Origin: Pollenia angustigena
Lineage: Eukaryota; Arthropoda; Insecta; Diptera; Polleniidae
Direction: 5' to 3'
DNA: 64,000 bases
Assembly (NCBI GenBank): GCA_930367215.1
Contig: OV884059.1
Span: forward strand, 5,294,945 to 5,358,944
A program made the position numbers and the translations under genes. This document shows positions 22,871 to 34,500 of the stretch, piece by piece. Numbering within the stretch: the stretch's first letter is position 1; each line of letters starts with the position of its first letter. Under the pieces are notes generated by a model, which was not told the DNA's origin, ran no database searches, and saw nothing but the letters and a program-made list of their open reading frames with translations.

Positions 22871-23039
22871 AAAAAAAAAAATACAATTTTACACTAATTC
22901 TATTTTGTTGACATATACGCGTGGTGTGGACCTTCTGCTTTTGTGATTGTTTAAATTTTCAACGCATAAAATTGTTTACTCAGTGTTAGGTGCTTTTTTT
23001 ACTATGGTTGATATTAAATCCAATTACATTACAAAATTC

Positions 23040-23640
23040 CTCGTTGGCTCGTTGGCTTTAGAACCTCTAGTTAACGAATAAATAGACTTTTTAATTTTTC
23101 ATATAAAAAATCTATTTTTGTTTAGAAATTTGAGTGATCACAAGTTTTAATTCTTTTTGCTATACGAGCTTTAGTAACAAATAAATCGACTCTTTAATTT
23201 TTCATACAAAAAAATTGATTTTCGGTAAAAAAAAATTAAGGGATCACAGATTTTCATTATTTTTGCTCTAGGACCTCCTCTTGTTTACGAATAAATAGAC
23301 TTTTCAATTTTTCATATAAAAAATCTATTTTTGTTAAGAAAGTTGAGTGATCACAGGTTCTAATGTGTTTTGTTTAAAATGTCGTATTTGTTTTAAATGT
23401 AAGTTAAACGGACGAGTTTTGAGCCCGTGTTCCATAAACCACACATAATTATTTTTGCTCTACAAGCTTTAGTAGCAAATAAATTGACTCTTTATTTATT
23501 CATACAAAAATCGATTTTTGTTAAGAAATTTGAGGGATCACAGATTTTAATTTTTTTTTTTTTGTTTTTGCTCTATTACCTCCACTAGTTTACGAATAAA
23601 TCAACTTTTTTAATTTTTCATATAATGTTGTGCAACCTCC
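23040..23640. repeat. Degenerate tandem array, unit about 105-116 bp
   Basis: Five units are anchored at 23070, 23174, 23285, 23472 and 23588. Each has AACGAATAAATAGACT or a variant, TTTTTCATA.AAAAA, GATTTTTG.TAAGAAA and GGGATCACAG. One unit is displaced by foreign sequence (23390-23450). Confidence 0.7.
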
Positions 23641-24095
23641 CCCATTTTCGAAACACCGCTTTATCTCTAAAACAAGAGCTATCCTAAAAAAAGGATAGCA
23701 TCACTGGCTTTAGCGCACTCGAATTAGGTTTACCCGTCGGCTGCCCACTTGTCAGAAAAAAGTGTCAAATTCGAGCACAATGTATTTAAATACTGCTTCG
23801 TATATTTGTATAAAACTAGCTGTTTGGTCCCGGCGCTAATCGGGATTTTCCGAATAAAAATACAAAATTAAATACTGGAGAATTTGTTAATATCTTGACA
23901 CAAGCGCTATCTACCAGGTCGGTCAAAATTTTATCAGAAAACTCATTTAATCCAAATCGTACTATACATTAAAAAAAATAAATATCACCTGGCTCCAGAC
24001 CTAACTAATATATTTTCTAAGTTTGGTGTCAATCGGTCCAGCAGTTCTTAAGTTTTCGAATAAAAAATCTGTAATACTCTCGTTGCACTTAGTCT

Positions 24096-24229
24096 GGGTT
24101 CACACTATGAAAGTTTTCTTTCTGAAAGTCTAAGTTTATTGGTGAGAGGGGAAGAGAACATGCTTTTTTCTCTCCTCTCTCACCAATAAACTTAGACTTT
24201 CTGAAAGAAAACTTTCATATTGTGATCCC
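24096..24229. repeat. Hairpin MITE, relative of 18823-18971
   Basis: Arms GGGTTCACACTATGAAAG...CTAAGTTTATTGGTGAGAG and their complement pair nearly perfectly over about 55 bases; the short loop is rich in CTCTCC. It lies in an insertion within the right foldback arm. Confidence 0.75.
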
Positions 24230-24654
24230 AAACTTTAAAACTAAAAAACAGATAAATCTGCACACTTGGCAGCGCTGGGTTAATTTAACGTTTATAAAAA
24301 GGTTTATTACTCTACTTATCCTAATTTTATATCTTATTTCATTTTATTTTAAAGCCTATTTTAGGGAGGATCATATTGAAGTTTGGAAGATGCTTTTCGT
24401 TTTCTTATTTATTACATTTCCTTTGAGCAGGCTTGCCAGCTTAGCAATTTTAGTGCTAGATTTACCGCTTTTTTCTGATTTAGCACTAAGAATTTTAAAA
24501 AAGTGCTAAGTGCTAGTTAAGCATATTTTTATAATTATTAAGCATTTTTAGCACTCTTCTTGAGATCCCAAAACTACTTAAAAACTCACATAATCGATTC
24601 AAGTAAAGTATCAATTCTTTAAGTGTATCAAGAAAAATTCAAACATATACATAT

Positions 24655-24888
24655 GGGCACTTCCAGAGAAAAGCTCTCTTTTTGTCACGTCACGTCACCT
24701 AGCAATTATTCTTGTATTTTAGAACCACGTTGTTCAAATTTTTCCTCTCTTTCACTAAATGAAAACCTAGTTGCGCTCTACACCCAAATGCAAAAAAGTA
24801 AATAATAATATCATTATTCCTTGAGAAACAATTAAAAATGGTTGGTGACGTAACGTGACAAAAAGTAGACAATTCTGTGGAAATACCA
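24655..24888. repeat. MITE with TTTTTGTCACGT arms, copy 1
   Basis: The left end GGGCACTTCCAGAGAAAAG with TTTTTGTCACGTCACGTCAC is inverted at the right end as GGTGACGTAACGTGACAAAA...GGAAATACC. Same family as 53209-53386. Confidence 0.75.
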
Positions 24889-25449
24889 ATATGCTACTTT
24901 TTTGCAACTTTTGCGCATACTGTTTTTGCATCTTTGTAGTGTACAATGAAGAAACGAATACAGTTACTCTTGTTGTTTTCTATTTGGCCAATTTTTAAAT
25001 TAATTTGTATTTCCTTATCAAGCTAATACGGCCTAAAATCTTTAATGTAATTAAAACACAATTTTAATACATTTTTCCCGACGTTTCGTCGATTTTTTGT
25101 CGACTTCTTCTGGGGATACGTCTATTTAATAAAAACATAACATTTATTAACAAAATTTTAAACAAATAACATTGAAGACTTACATTTTTCTATATTACTA
25201 CATCAAAATGGCAAAATTTACATTTATCATATATAACGTAACAACATAAACACAACTTATTTAATGGCGAATCGATAACTTGCACAAATGTTGTTCGTAT
25301 CTTCTTTTAGATTCATCGTATTTTTTATGTTTTGTTGGATCCTTAAGCTTTCTTTAGTAAATCGTTTTATAGAGTCTTCTTTGTCTAAACGAAACGAGGA
25401 AGAAAAAATATTTTTACTGACTCTAGAGGTGCAATTTAAGTTATTTAGG

Positions 25450-25870
25450 TCGAAGTACCCTAAGGAGTAGATATGGAAGGTTGGTGTCTTCCACAAAAAT
25501 GTTGTGTGAGAAAAATCAATGGTCTATCATACATTTGACCCCTTCAGAGGCGCTTTGAAAGTAGTAAGAACGAGGGGGGCAAATGTGTTAATCTTTATAT
25601 GAAGGAAAAGTACCCTAAGGAGCAGAGATAGAAGGTTATAATGTTCTACAAAAGTGTTGGGGAGGAAAAATCAATGGGGGTTTGTCATACATTTGAAGCA
25701 TCCAGAGGCGCCTTGAAACTTGTTAGGATGATAGGGGTAAAATTTATAAAAAAACTAAATTTTGTAGGGCAAGTCCCTTAAGGAGCGGAGATAGGGTATA
25801 AGTACGTTCTACAAAAATGTTGGGGAAGAAAAATGAATGGAGGTCAGTCTTACATTTTAATTATTTGGAC
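25450..25870. repeat. Tandem repeat, unit about 155-162 bp, 2.6 copies
   Basis: Units begin near 25454, 25609 and 25771 with AAGTACCCTAAGGAG. Each has TTCTACAAAAATGTTG.GGAAG and AAAAATCAATGG; the first two also share CATACATTTGA and CAGAGGCGC. The wording resembles tandem cores of other dispersed fly repeats. Non-coding. Confidence 0.7.
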
Positions 25871-26069
25871 ATTTTATGAATTTGTTCACTTTTACCTTGA
25901 ACTTTGACCTCGATGAGGAGCCATTTACCCTCAACCAAACTCCGCCCTTTTTTGCGACATCAATTTTTTCCAAGCCTAACACAATAATAGGCGGTAGCAC
26001 TTAAAAATCTTGTTGCAAAAATTTTCATATATCACTATGTCATAGCTAATATACATATTATATTGTAAC

Positions 26070-26826
26070 CCAGATTGAGTCAAGAATGAAAAATTATCAG
26101 TAAATTTTAATTAATTTTCATGTTGTAAAATTCCTTTCTTCATAAAAAATAATTTAATGAAAATTAAATTTGATGAACTTAAGCCTAATTAAAAATATTA
26201 AAAATTTGGATTAAAAACCATAAATAGTTCAACAAAATAACCACAATACTAATTATTGTTAAAGCTAAGGCACGAGCTCTATGTTTGCATTTGTCCTTCA
26301 AGTTGTGCTGAAAAGGTCAGCAAGAAAAAGAAAGACAAAAAAATGAAAAAACAAAAACAAAATATGTACTTTGAACTTCAAGAAGAATTCTTGACAAAAG
26401 TACGAAAAACACAGAAGTAAAGGAAGAACATGTAAAATAAATTAAAATAGATAATCATTCAAAGCAAATTTCGATCTACCAAAGGTTAAATACAATTTGG
26501 TTTAAGGATTGATGTTTGACTAATGACGTCAGCAGTCGTCGATGGCTGCGAGTGTTAAACGGCAAGCCCTCAGAGGAGATTGAGTGGTTGCAATCGAAAC
26601 ATGTCAGGGTAACCTGTCCGTAAAAACGCCTGGGTTCGAGCCCAGATTGAGTCAAGAATGAAAAATTATCAGTAAATTTTAATTAATTTTCATGTTGTAA
26701 AATTCCTTTCTTCATAAAAAATAATTTAATGAAAATTAAATTTGATGAACTTAAGCCTAATTAAAAATATTAAAAATTTGGATTAAAAACCATAAATAGT
26801 TCAACAAAATAACCACAATACTAATT
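26070..26826 (+). mobile_element. SINE-like composite with terminal direct repeats and 13-bp TSD
   Basis: Two 189-base direct repeats (26069-26257 and 26641-26829) appear identical. Between them lies a head with GTGTTAAACGGCAAG, ATTGAGTGGTTGC and the pol III B box GGTTCGAGCC (26633-26642). The whole block is flanked by ATTATATTGTAAC (26057-26069 and 26827-26839). Head plus right repeat equals the SINE at 15480-15735; the left repeat is an extra body without a head. A dimeric insertion is the simplest reading; a very small LTR-like element is the alternative, but the TSD length and repeat ends do not fit that. Confidence 0.7.
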
Positions 26827-27605
26827 ATTATATTGTAACATTAAAACAAGTTTTTATGTTAAACAAAATGAATATTTAAAAAAATTTCAATTTTAAAGCT
26901 TTTATTATATTCATAAAAATCAATGTTAAAAAACTAGCACATTTGTTTTTAACTGTAAAACAATTTAGCACTTTTTTGACTGTCGATTTAGCACTTTTAA
27001 TTTGAATTCTTCTGGCAAGCCTGCCTTTGAGTAACTGCAATTTTTTTTCTTTAGTTTAGTTTTATTTTAGCAACTGACCGAAGTGGACCAAATTCGTTGA
27101 AAAAATGGCGGGAGTGCGTGAAAATAATATTTTTAGTGCAATAATTTTGATTAAAACAGTGTTTTTTTATTCATTTGAGTGTTTTGATTTGTATATGAAT
27201 AAAAGTTTAATAATTTGTGATAGTTTAAGAAGAAAATAATATGAAATTGCTTGTCATAGGTACATAACAACAACAATTTGAAGGATGCTGCAAAGGTGAG
27301 TTAACATTTTTTGTTGCTCTATCTGTTGTTTTTATAAAATGTTTGTACGATAATTTTTAAGAATTATAAAAAATTATACTCCCGATTGCAATATTTCGTT
27401 AAATCCATTTAATTCCCTCATAGAATTTCGTATCTGAGTGGTTTTTGTGTTATTAGAAGTTCGTATTCCGGTGCAGGGTTGATAATTCGGTGCTTTTTGC
27501 ACCGTTCTAAAGTCACTAACTCAAAATGCTTGAATTCACTCGTGATTTTTAATGAAAAATGTATTTACAAAAAATTAGCAAGAGGTTTCACATACAACCC
27601 TTTTT

Positions 27606-28504
27606 AGACGTTCTTATTATCAGCCCAATCACGAATGAAAATTCCCCGGGAGTTTTCACTTTTCCCATTTTTCAGTTGAATTTAAGAAACAAGTCTAGTT
27701 TGCCAACGCAACTCCAAATAAAAAAAGAAGTACCTACATAGGGTAATAGAAAATCGAAAAATAAGAAGAACAAATAAAAATGGAAAAATTCTCGGAAACG
27801 CATAGTTTCCTAGTTATGGACCTCTGAAGTTTTCATATAAATTTGCGATTTCCCTCTACATTTCTGAACATATATGGCCAATATTGGTATTATTTGCATT
27901 TGAACAGATCTTTCTGGAAATGCAAAATTTATTTAAAACTTTTTAACTCTTTAGCTCCTAATACAGTTTTTTATATCAAAATGTTACGGAAGCGCACAAG
28001 GTAATAAAAATATAATCAAATAAACCCCAGATTCTCTAAATAAATATTCTCTGCATAGCCGGCCTTCGGCCGGGCGCAAGGATTTTATCCTCTATGGTAT
28101 AACAAACACCGGCTTCGCTAAATAAAATTTCTCCGCATAGCCGGCTCATTAATCCTTAATGGATTAATAATTTTTAAATAAAATGTTTATATATAGAAAA
28201 ATTTATTCAAAAGCTTTTAAATGATACCAATATTGGCTATATACGTTCAAAAATGTAGTGGGAAATCGCAAATTTATATGAAAACTTCAGAGGTCCATTA
28301 CTCGGAAACTACGCGTTTCCGAGAATTTTGTCATTTTTTCTTATTTTTCAATTTTCTACAACCCTATGTACTTTTTTTTTATTTTGAGCTGCGTTGGTAA
28401 ACTGGACTTAAGCCGAATTTAAATAGGAAAAATGGGAGAAAGGAAAAAACACCCGGGGAAAAATATTAAAAATTGGGCTGATAGTTTAGTTTTATTAAAA
28501 GTCT
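27606..28504. mobile_element. Foldback element, about 290-bp arms
   Basis: Left arm 27606-27900 and right arm 28215-28504 are inverted partners: ATCAGCCCAAT, CCCGGGAGTTTTCA, CCTATGT, GAATTTTTCCATTTTT-type, TCAGAGGTCCAT and ACCAATATTGGC words occur on both sides in opposite sense. The loop repeats GCATAGCCGGC (about 28055 and 28136). Non-coding. Confidence 0.78.
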
Positions 28505-28639
28505 ATTTTGTATGCTACATTTACCTGACGAAATTGATTCTGAGTTGATTGTCGTGGTGAAATATTTTAAGGTGTTACAAATATCAGCACAAACGCATAA
28601 TACACTCTCCACTATTGTGGTCCCAATAAAAAATGTTAT

Positions 28640-28990
28640 CACTTGGCGAAACACTAATGGTACATTTAAAAAAATAAGCACACCATTGTGCGCTACGCAA
28701 TAAGACATACAGAAATGCAGAAAAGTAAGTGAAAGAACTCTTAACAACTTTTTAAAAAAAAAATAATAATAACTTTATCAAAACATTCAGTATGTAAGGC
28801 TGATCGTTAGTTACATCCAACAATTTTTACATGCGCTTAATAATGCGCTTTATGTGTCAAAAATGTATTGCTTCAAAGTGGGAACTCGCCATATAAAATG
28901 CATGTCTTCCGTAAGCGCAATGGTAAGCAAAACGTTTTTGTTTCTCCCCTACAAACCTGCTTCGCTGGAAGCTCCATTTTTTATTGGGGT
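28640..28990. repeat. Dispersed repeat shared with 11280-11690
   Basis: Same orientation and order of landmarks as 11280-11690 (GCGCTACGCAATAAGACATA, CATCCAACAATTTTTA, TTGCTTCAAAGTGGGAACTC, AACCTGCTTCG.TGGAAGCTC). A mini-me-like tail (GTGTTACAAATATCAGCAC) directly precedes it at 28570. Confidence 0.65.
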
Positions 28991-29039
28991 TTGGGTACAA
29001 AAAGAAAGAATCATGCACAAATTCGAATTGTTTAAATAA

Positions 29040-29990
29040 AACCCGGCTTGGTGAAAACTTTAACAGAATTAAATTTAAAATTGAACTAGAATTTAATCAG
29101 GTATGTGATAAAAAACGATAGTTTTTAAGCAGCTGTGAGGAATTTCGATCGATTTTTAAATTCATTTCTGAAGTAGATTTAATTTTTTGTTCAATTAACT
29201 TATATGTAGGTATAATATAAAATTCAAAAGAATATAGACAGGAAAAAAGGAAAAAATGTGTTATAAATCAGTTTTAAAGATACTGGAAACGACATTATCG
29301 ATTTCAAATCGTTTTGTTTACAAAATCGTTATCCAACACAGACCTGTATATCATACGTGAACAAGAGTTTGTGTAAGCTTAAGTTGAACTTAACTGAAAA
29401 CAATCTTAAAAGTTAGTATAAATGAATTCGAGCTGATCTAGGTTTGTATTCAAACTAAAATTGGGCTGAAGTTTGTTTAAGTACTTTTTTTTTGTTTAGT
29501 TATAATTAAGAAATTAAATGGAACTTAGCTAGATAGAGTAGGTCAGCCTGGAATTGAGCAAGAGTAAAGATGGAACTGCAAAAAAAAAAAACTATTAAAG
29601 TAGGACTGATTAAGAATTTGACTAGACTAGATTTGAGGCTATCAGCGCAGAATGGTGAAATCCCAGACTAATTATTATGAGATAATGAAGAGTTAACACT
29701 ACTCCTGCACTATAATAATTGGTTGTAACGGCCCGTGCAAAATCTATGTTTCTAGCGCCATTTGTTTTCGATACATACGGTTTGCTTACTCGACTATTGC
29801 ACTGTAAAGCACAGTGCAAAGAACATATCTAACACCAGAACCGTAACCAAATTAAATTGTGGGTTACACTACTTCTGCGCTGATAGCCTCATTTGTATGG
29901 GCACAAACCCTGAATTGAGAACAAGAGCGAGGATCAAACTGAAATAGAACTTAATGAAAACTGAACTTGAACTAAACTAGATTTGTAAAG
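29040..29990. repeat. Degenerate GAACTA-type hexamer tract
   Basis: Sequence is dominated by imperfect AACTGAACTTGAACTAAACT words, interrupted by a MITE at 29635-29890. Comparable tracts lie at 32000-32760 (complement), 41420-41880, 43440-43900 and 44220-44310. Confidence 0.6.
29635..29890. mobile_element. TIR element, GAGGCTATCAGCGCAGA ends
   Basis: GAGGCTATCAGCGCAGAA at 29635-29652 is inverted at 29873-29890. ATTT lies directly outside each end (29631-29634, 29891-29894), a possible 4-bp target duplication. The 256-bp body is non-coding. Confidence 0.7.
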
Positions 29991-31541
29991 TTTGTTTTTT
30001 TTCAGAAGCATAGAACTTTAATCGGAAGTTTTATATCTTTTAAAAACTTCTTTTATTAGGAAAAACCTGCAATTGAGCTAAAAATTGTTTTTGTAACTTT
30101 TTTTTAATTACCTTTTTTGTTTTTTATAATAAAATGTTTAACTTTTTTTCTTTTTTTTTTTGTTATTTTTCTGAATTTTTTTATATTTCTTATTTATTTA
30201 TTTTTTAGTTTATTTATAGATTTTAAAACTAAAAATAATTTAACATATTTAATATACTTTGTTTATTTCTTGATTTTTTTTTGTTTATACCATTTTTCAG
30301 TTACATTGCTAAATTCTAGTATATTTCTTGTTGTTGTTTTTTTTCTCATTTGTTTAAATTATATTTCTTTTTTTTTAAATATTGTTTTAATATGTCTTTA
30401 TTAATAAATTTTATATAAAACAGAAAATAATTTGGAATTAACTACAAAATATTTAAATTCAATTTAAACAGAATATTTTTTTAATATTTTTTTTTTTTAA
30501 TAAAAATTTTAACAAAATTTTGTTTTATGTGTTAAGTTTTTTTTATTTTGTTAAAGATATCATTTGCTTTTTTTTTAATTAACAAAAAATTGTTTTTTAT
30601 TTTAAATTTATACGATATTTAACAAGTGGTTGGTTGGTTTTATTAGTTTTTTTTATAAAATACTTTAACTTTTTTTTTTGTTTAACAACTTATTTTAAAT
30701 AATATTTTGTTTATAAATTATTGATTTAAATGATGTTTGTTTTTAAAAATATTTTATTAATTTATTACTCTAATAATAAAAAAAACATTTTCAGATGTCT
30801 GGGTTGCTTTTTTTGTTTTCAATAAAGTAAACAGGGGAGGTTTTTCTTTTAAATTTAAGTTTATAATTGTTTAATAATGATTTATTAAATTATTGTTTTT
30901 TCTTTTTAATTTTTTGAATAGTTTTTTTTACCTGTGTAAAGGGAAGATTTTCTTAAAATGGGAAGTTTCAGTTTTTCTTTATTTTTCTGTCAATTTTTTG
31001 TTTTATATTTTAACTACTAAATTTATTTATTTCATAATTATTTTGTTAATCATATAATATTTTAGTCATTTTATATTTATCTTAACATTTTCGTGTAAAA
31101 AAAATATTAGAAAACATAAAAGAAATTATAATATGGGGAATGTTTAACGAAGATGGAAGCTTAAAAAATTCTTAAATTTTTTTTAAAGAAAACTTTTAAA
31201 ATATATAAAGAAATTTAAGGAATTAAGTAATTATTTAAAATTAAAAACAATTATTTATAAAAAAAAAAAATAATATACAAATAAAAAAAAAAAAAAAAAA
31301 CTAAATTAAATATTAGTTAAACATTAAAAAAAAATATCTACAAATTATTTGAAAACTTTAATAAAAAATATTGCCCAGGTTTTAAACATTTTTCTTTCCT
31401 AACATATTTTCTTTTATATACATTTTTTTTTTATAAAGAATTTATTTTTTTCAAATGGAATATTTTTTCTTTATCGGTCTGCTTTAATTACATATTTTAA
31501 ATTTAATTTTTAAATGTCTTTCTTTCACTAGAATTTTAAAA
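29991..31541. other. Extremely AT-rich spacer and probable sdt 3' UTR side
   Basis: About 90 percent A+T by eye, with long T and A runs and no frame with amino-acid complexity. The part next to 31541 must contain the sdt 3' UTR; several AATAAA words on the minus strand fall within it, but the cleavage site cannot be chosen. Confidence 0.5.
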
Positions 31542-34500
31542 TTATGACTCATCTCTGTTATTATGCACCCAGCTGGCAGGTACCCATTGGGGTTCACGTT
31601 CTAGGGAATTAATTTCAGCCAATAGCTGATGATAAGCTCGTTCTGTATCATTATTTATAATAATCATATCGAATAAATGTCCCCAGCGGGCCTCCATGTC
31701 ACGAGCGGTTGCTATAATATCTTTGAGTTCTTCCTCCTGCAAGATAAAAAAATAAAATATATAAACAAAATTCTAAAAATAAATTATAAAAAATGTCCAT
31801 TGGTGCAGGTGATCGCATCTAAGAGAGAGAGAGTAAGCGAGAGAGAAAGAGTTATACTAGCTACTCCTTTTTTTATGAAGGTATGAATAGGTATTCTAAA
31901 TGTCAAACTCTATAAAAAAAATTTGACAGACAGCATAACTCTCTCTGCATAGCTCTCTCTTCGAAGTCACCTATATGAATTCGCCTTGTTTCAAACAACA
32001 AAAGTTTTACAAAAATTAATTTCGAGACTAATTCTAGTACAGTTCGACTTTAATTTTAGTTCAATCAAATCCAATGACCACGTTTTTTATCAGTTCTTGT
32101 TAAGTTTTGAAAATAATTCAGTTCTAGTTCAGTTCAGGTTCAGTTCTAGTTCAGTTCTGATTTAACTTTAGTTTAATTTTAGTTCTTGATTCTGGAATTG
32201 AACTCTAGTTCAGTTCGACTTTAATTTTGGTTCAATTTGAAACCAATGGTAGATAAGTTTTTCAGCAGTTCTTGTTAATTCTGGCAGTAGTGATTGAATA
32301 CATTATCGATTCGAAAGAAATTTTATTTCTAATTCCTTCAGTCAAACCTGAACGAATCGAAATTATTTTTTCAGTGTTGTAAAGCATTAATTTGAGTTTT
32401 CCAACACTAAACAATTAATTTAGATTCGTTTTGTATTGACTCAAACAATTTTGCGGAAGAGTTTGCGAAAGCAATAGAGGGTACGAAATTAGTCTCTTAT
32501 CGCATTTAGATTTCGTATCGAAATTTAATTCGCATCGCAAAAGAGAACTAGAACTAGGGCGCTACTAGTTCTAGTTCAACTCAAGATTAGTTTTAGCTTA
32601 ATTCAAATTCATATCTAGTTTTGTTCTAGTTCAGTTCAGTTCTAGTTTAGTTTCAGTTTAATTCAAGTTAAGTTCTAGTTCAAATCCAGCTCAGTTCTTG
32701 TTCTGTTCTATTTAATTTCTAATTAAATTTAAGTTAATTTCCAGTTCAGTTTGTTTTAAAATTGATTTTTAGAATTCTTAAATCTATTTCGAAAAACTCA
32801 CCTTAAATGGTTCACCATTTCTTAATTTCTTTTGCCTCAACTTATCCAGACTAGGTGGTGCTACTAGCACTACATAAGGTTTCAAATCCGAGGCTCTTAA
32901 TAGTTTTAAGCTTTGTGGATGTAAATTAAGAACACATATTTTACCACTGGCCACTACAGTACGTATGGCTTCGAGAGAAGTACCTGTAGTTCAATAATCA
33001 AAAGAAAATTAAAAACGTTTTCCATTTTATTTAAACCTAAAGCCAAACTTACCATAATAAGCTTTTTCATATTCACCATGTTCCACAAATCGACGTGCCA
33101 AGATATCGGCCTCAAAAGCTTGACGTGTTATAAAATGATAGTCCACGCCAGGAACTTCGCCTTCACGACGGGCACGTGAGGTGTCTAAAAGGGAAACAAA
33201 TTTTGATTTGTTAAATCATAAATGAAGTCTAAAAAGAATATTTAGAATGTTTTGGAATTTAAAATAAGAATGATGGTCTTCATAGTTATGTAAATACGGT
33301 TTTAGAAAAAAAGCTAAAGAGCTTCTTAGTAAATTATTGCAAGTTTCTAAGTTTTTTAATTTTTTTTTTGGAAGCTGACTAACCTTACTTTGAATTACTT
33401 AAATGTATGATTCAATGCGCATTTATTTTTGATCTACTTAACTCATATTAAAGCTTTTAAGAAAGCTTTCGACAGTTATGCAAAACTAAGAAAAAAAACT
33501 TTTAAAATCTAAACTAACTACCTTTATTTTACCTTGAACTCAAACTATTGGGAATATGGGAACGTTTTCTATTAAATACAGAGCTTTTGAAAGTTTTTTT
33601 TTTATTTTTGTGAAAAAGTTTTATAATTGTATACCTAACTCTACTTTTGAAAATAGTACCTTTTTTCTTCCCCGAGTTTGAATTTTTAACAGGGCTCTGT
33701 AGTAAATAGAAAACTAGTAGAAAATTTTCGATTTCAGTTTTAAAAGGCGTGGGACCTGTATATACACTTAAAATACAGGGGTGTGCTGGAAATGGAAAAC
33801 TTAAAACGCAAAAACTGTCAGCCTTTTTTTATTTTTTAATACGAATTCTGTAGTAAAATAATTCCATGGCAAATATTATTCAAATTATTCTCTATTTAAC
33901 AGAATTTTTTAACAATAATTAAAAAATTTTAATTTCAAAAGATTTTGTTATTCGTGCTTAATTCCCAGTTTTTATTATTGATAAAAACACTTGAAATTTA
34001 TTGTTGATGGGATAAGCTATTCCTATGCATTTCACTGGTTGCTTAGGCCAGATCATCAGGAAACTTCATCCATAAAGGTTTTAGACAAACTAAAGATATT
34101 AAACCAAATAAAACTGTTAAACGTATAAGAATTATAGCAACAGTTCTACTTGTAACAATATCAAAGTTTAAACAAAACACATCAACAATAAACAACAGTG
34201 GGTTCATCTCATCTTATCTTACATTTCCCCACTACAATCAGTTGAAATTCTTAAAATTTTGTATTCCCAAAAATTGAAATTACTTTTTGATAATAATTAA
34301 AAAAATTTGATTACAAGTAAATTTGAAACAACTTCCAAATTCTTGCGTTACACGTACTCGATTTCCAGCACACCCCGGATGATTTGCTTTTTAAACTTAC
34401 GTGGTACAGCTGCTGAAAATCTTTCTGAATCCGCCATTAAACGTTGACGCAATTCATGACGTCCAATATTGGGGGGACCAATTAGGACAATGGGACGTTT

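Larger units (their letters stand above)
24428..27023. mobile_element. hAT-type element, 2.6 kb, non-autonomous, 8-bp TSD
   Basis: Flanked by an exact CCTTTGAG duplication (24420-24427 and 27024-27031). Terminal inverted repeats are CAGGCTTGCCAG on the left and CTGGCAAGCCTG on the right. Both subterminal regions repeat TTAGCACTTTT words in inverted sense (24460-24550 and 26930-27000), as expected of hAT transposase sites. No transposase frame was found; the interior holds a MITE, a tandem repeat and a SINE composite. It interrupts the right arm of the foldback, so it is younger than that arm. Confidence 0.85.
20800..27475. mobile_element. Large foldback element with long, interrupted inverted arms
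   Basis: Left arm 20800-21600 is inverted on the right in three blocks: 27475-27032, 24419-24240 and 23810-23690. Landmarks found on both sides include CACGCACTCCCGCCATTTTT, TGGTCCACTTCGGTCAGTTG, CCTAAAATAGGCTTTAAA, AGTGTGCAGATTTATC and ACCTAATTCGAGTGCG. The right arm is split by a hAT element (24428-27023) and by 23815-24239. The loop (21600-23690) holds a mariner, a secondary palindrome and a tandem array. Long inverted arms around repetitive DNA resemble Drosophila FB elements; kinship is not shown. Confidence 0.8.

Noticed and set aside
24222..24509. 95-codon frame across the foldback arm
   Set aside because: Spans the junction between foldback arm and hAT insertion, so it cannot be an ancestral gene.
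26069..26829. Small LTR retrotransposon (TRIM)
   Set aside because: Repeats do not begin TG and end CA, the target duplication is 13 bp rather than 4-6, and the interior carries a pol III B box.
30117..30404. 95-codon frame resembling a membrane protein
   Set aside because: Phe/Leu/Ile-rich composition is what any T-rich tract encodes; no start context or conservation signal.
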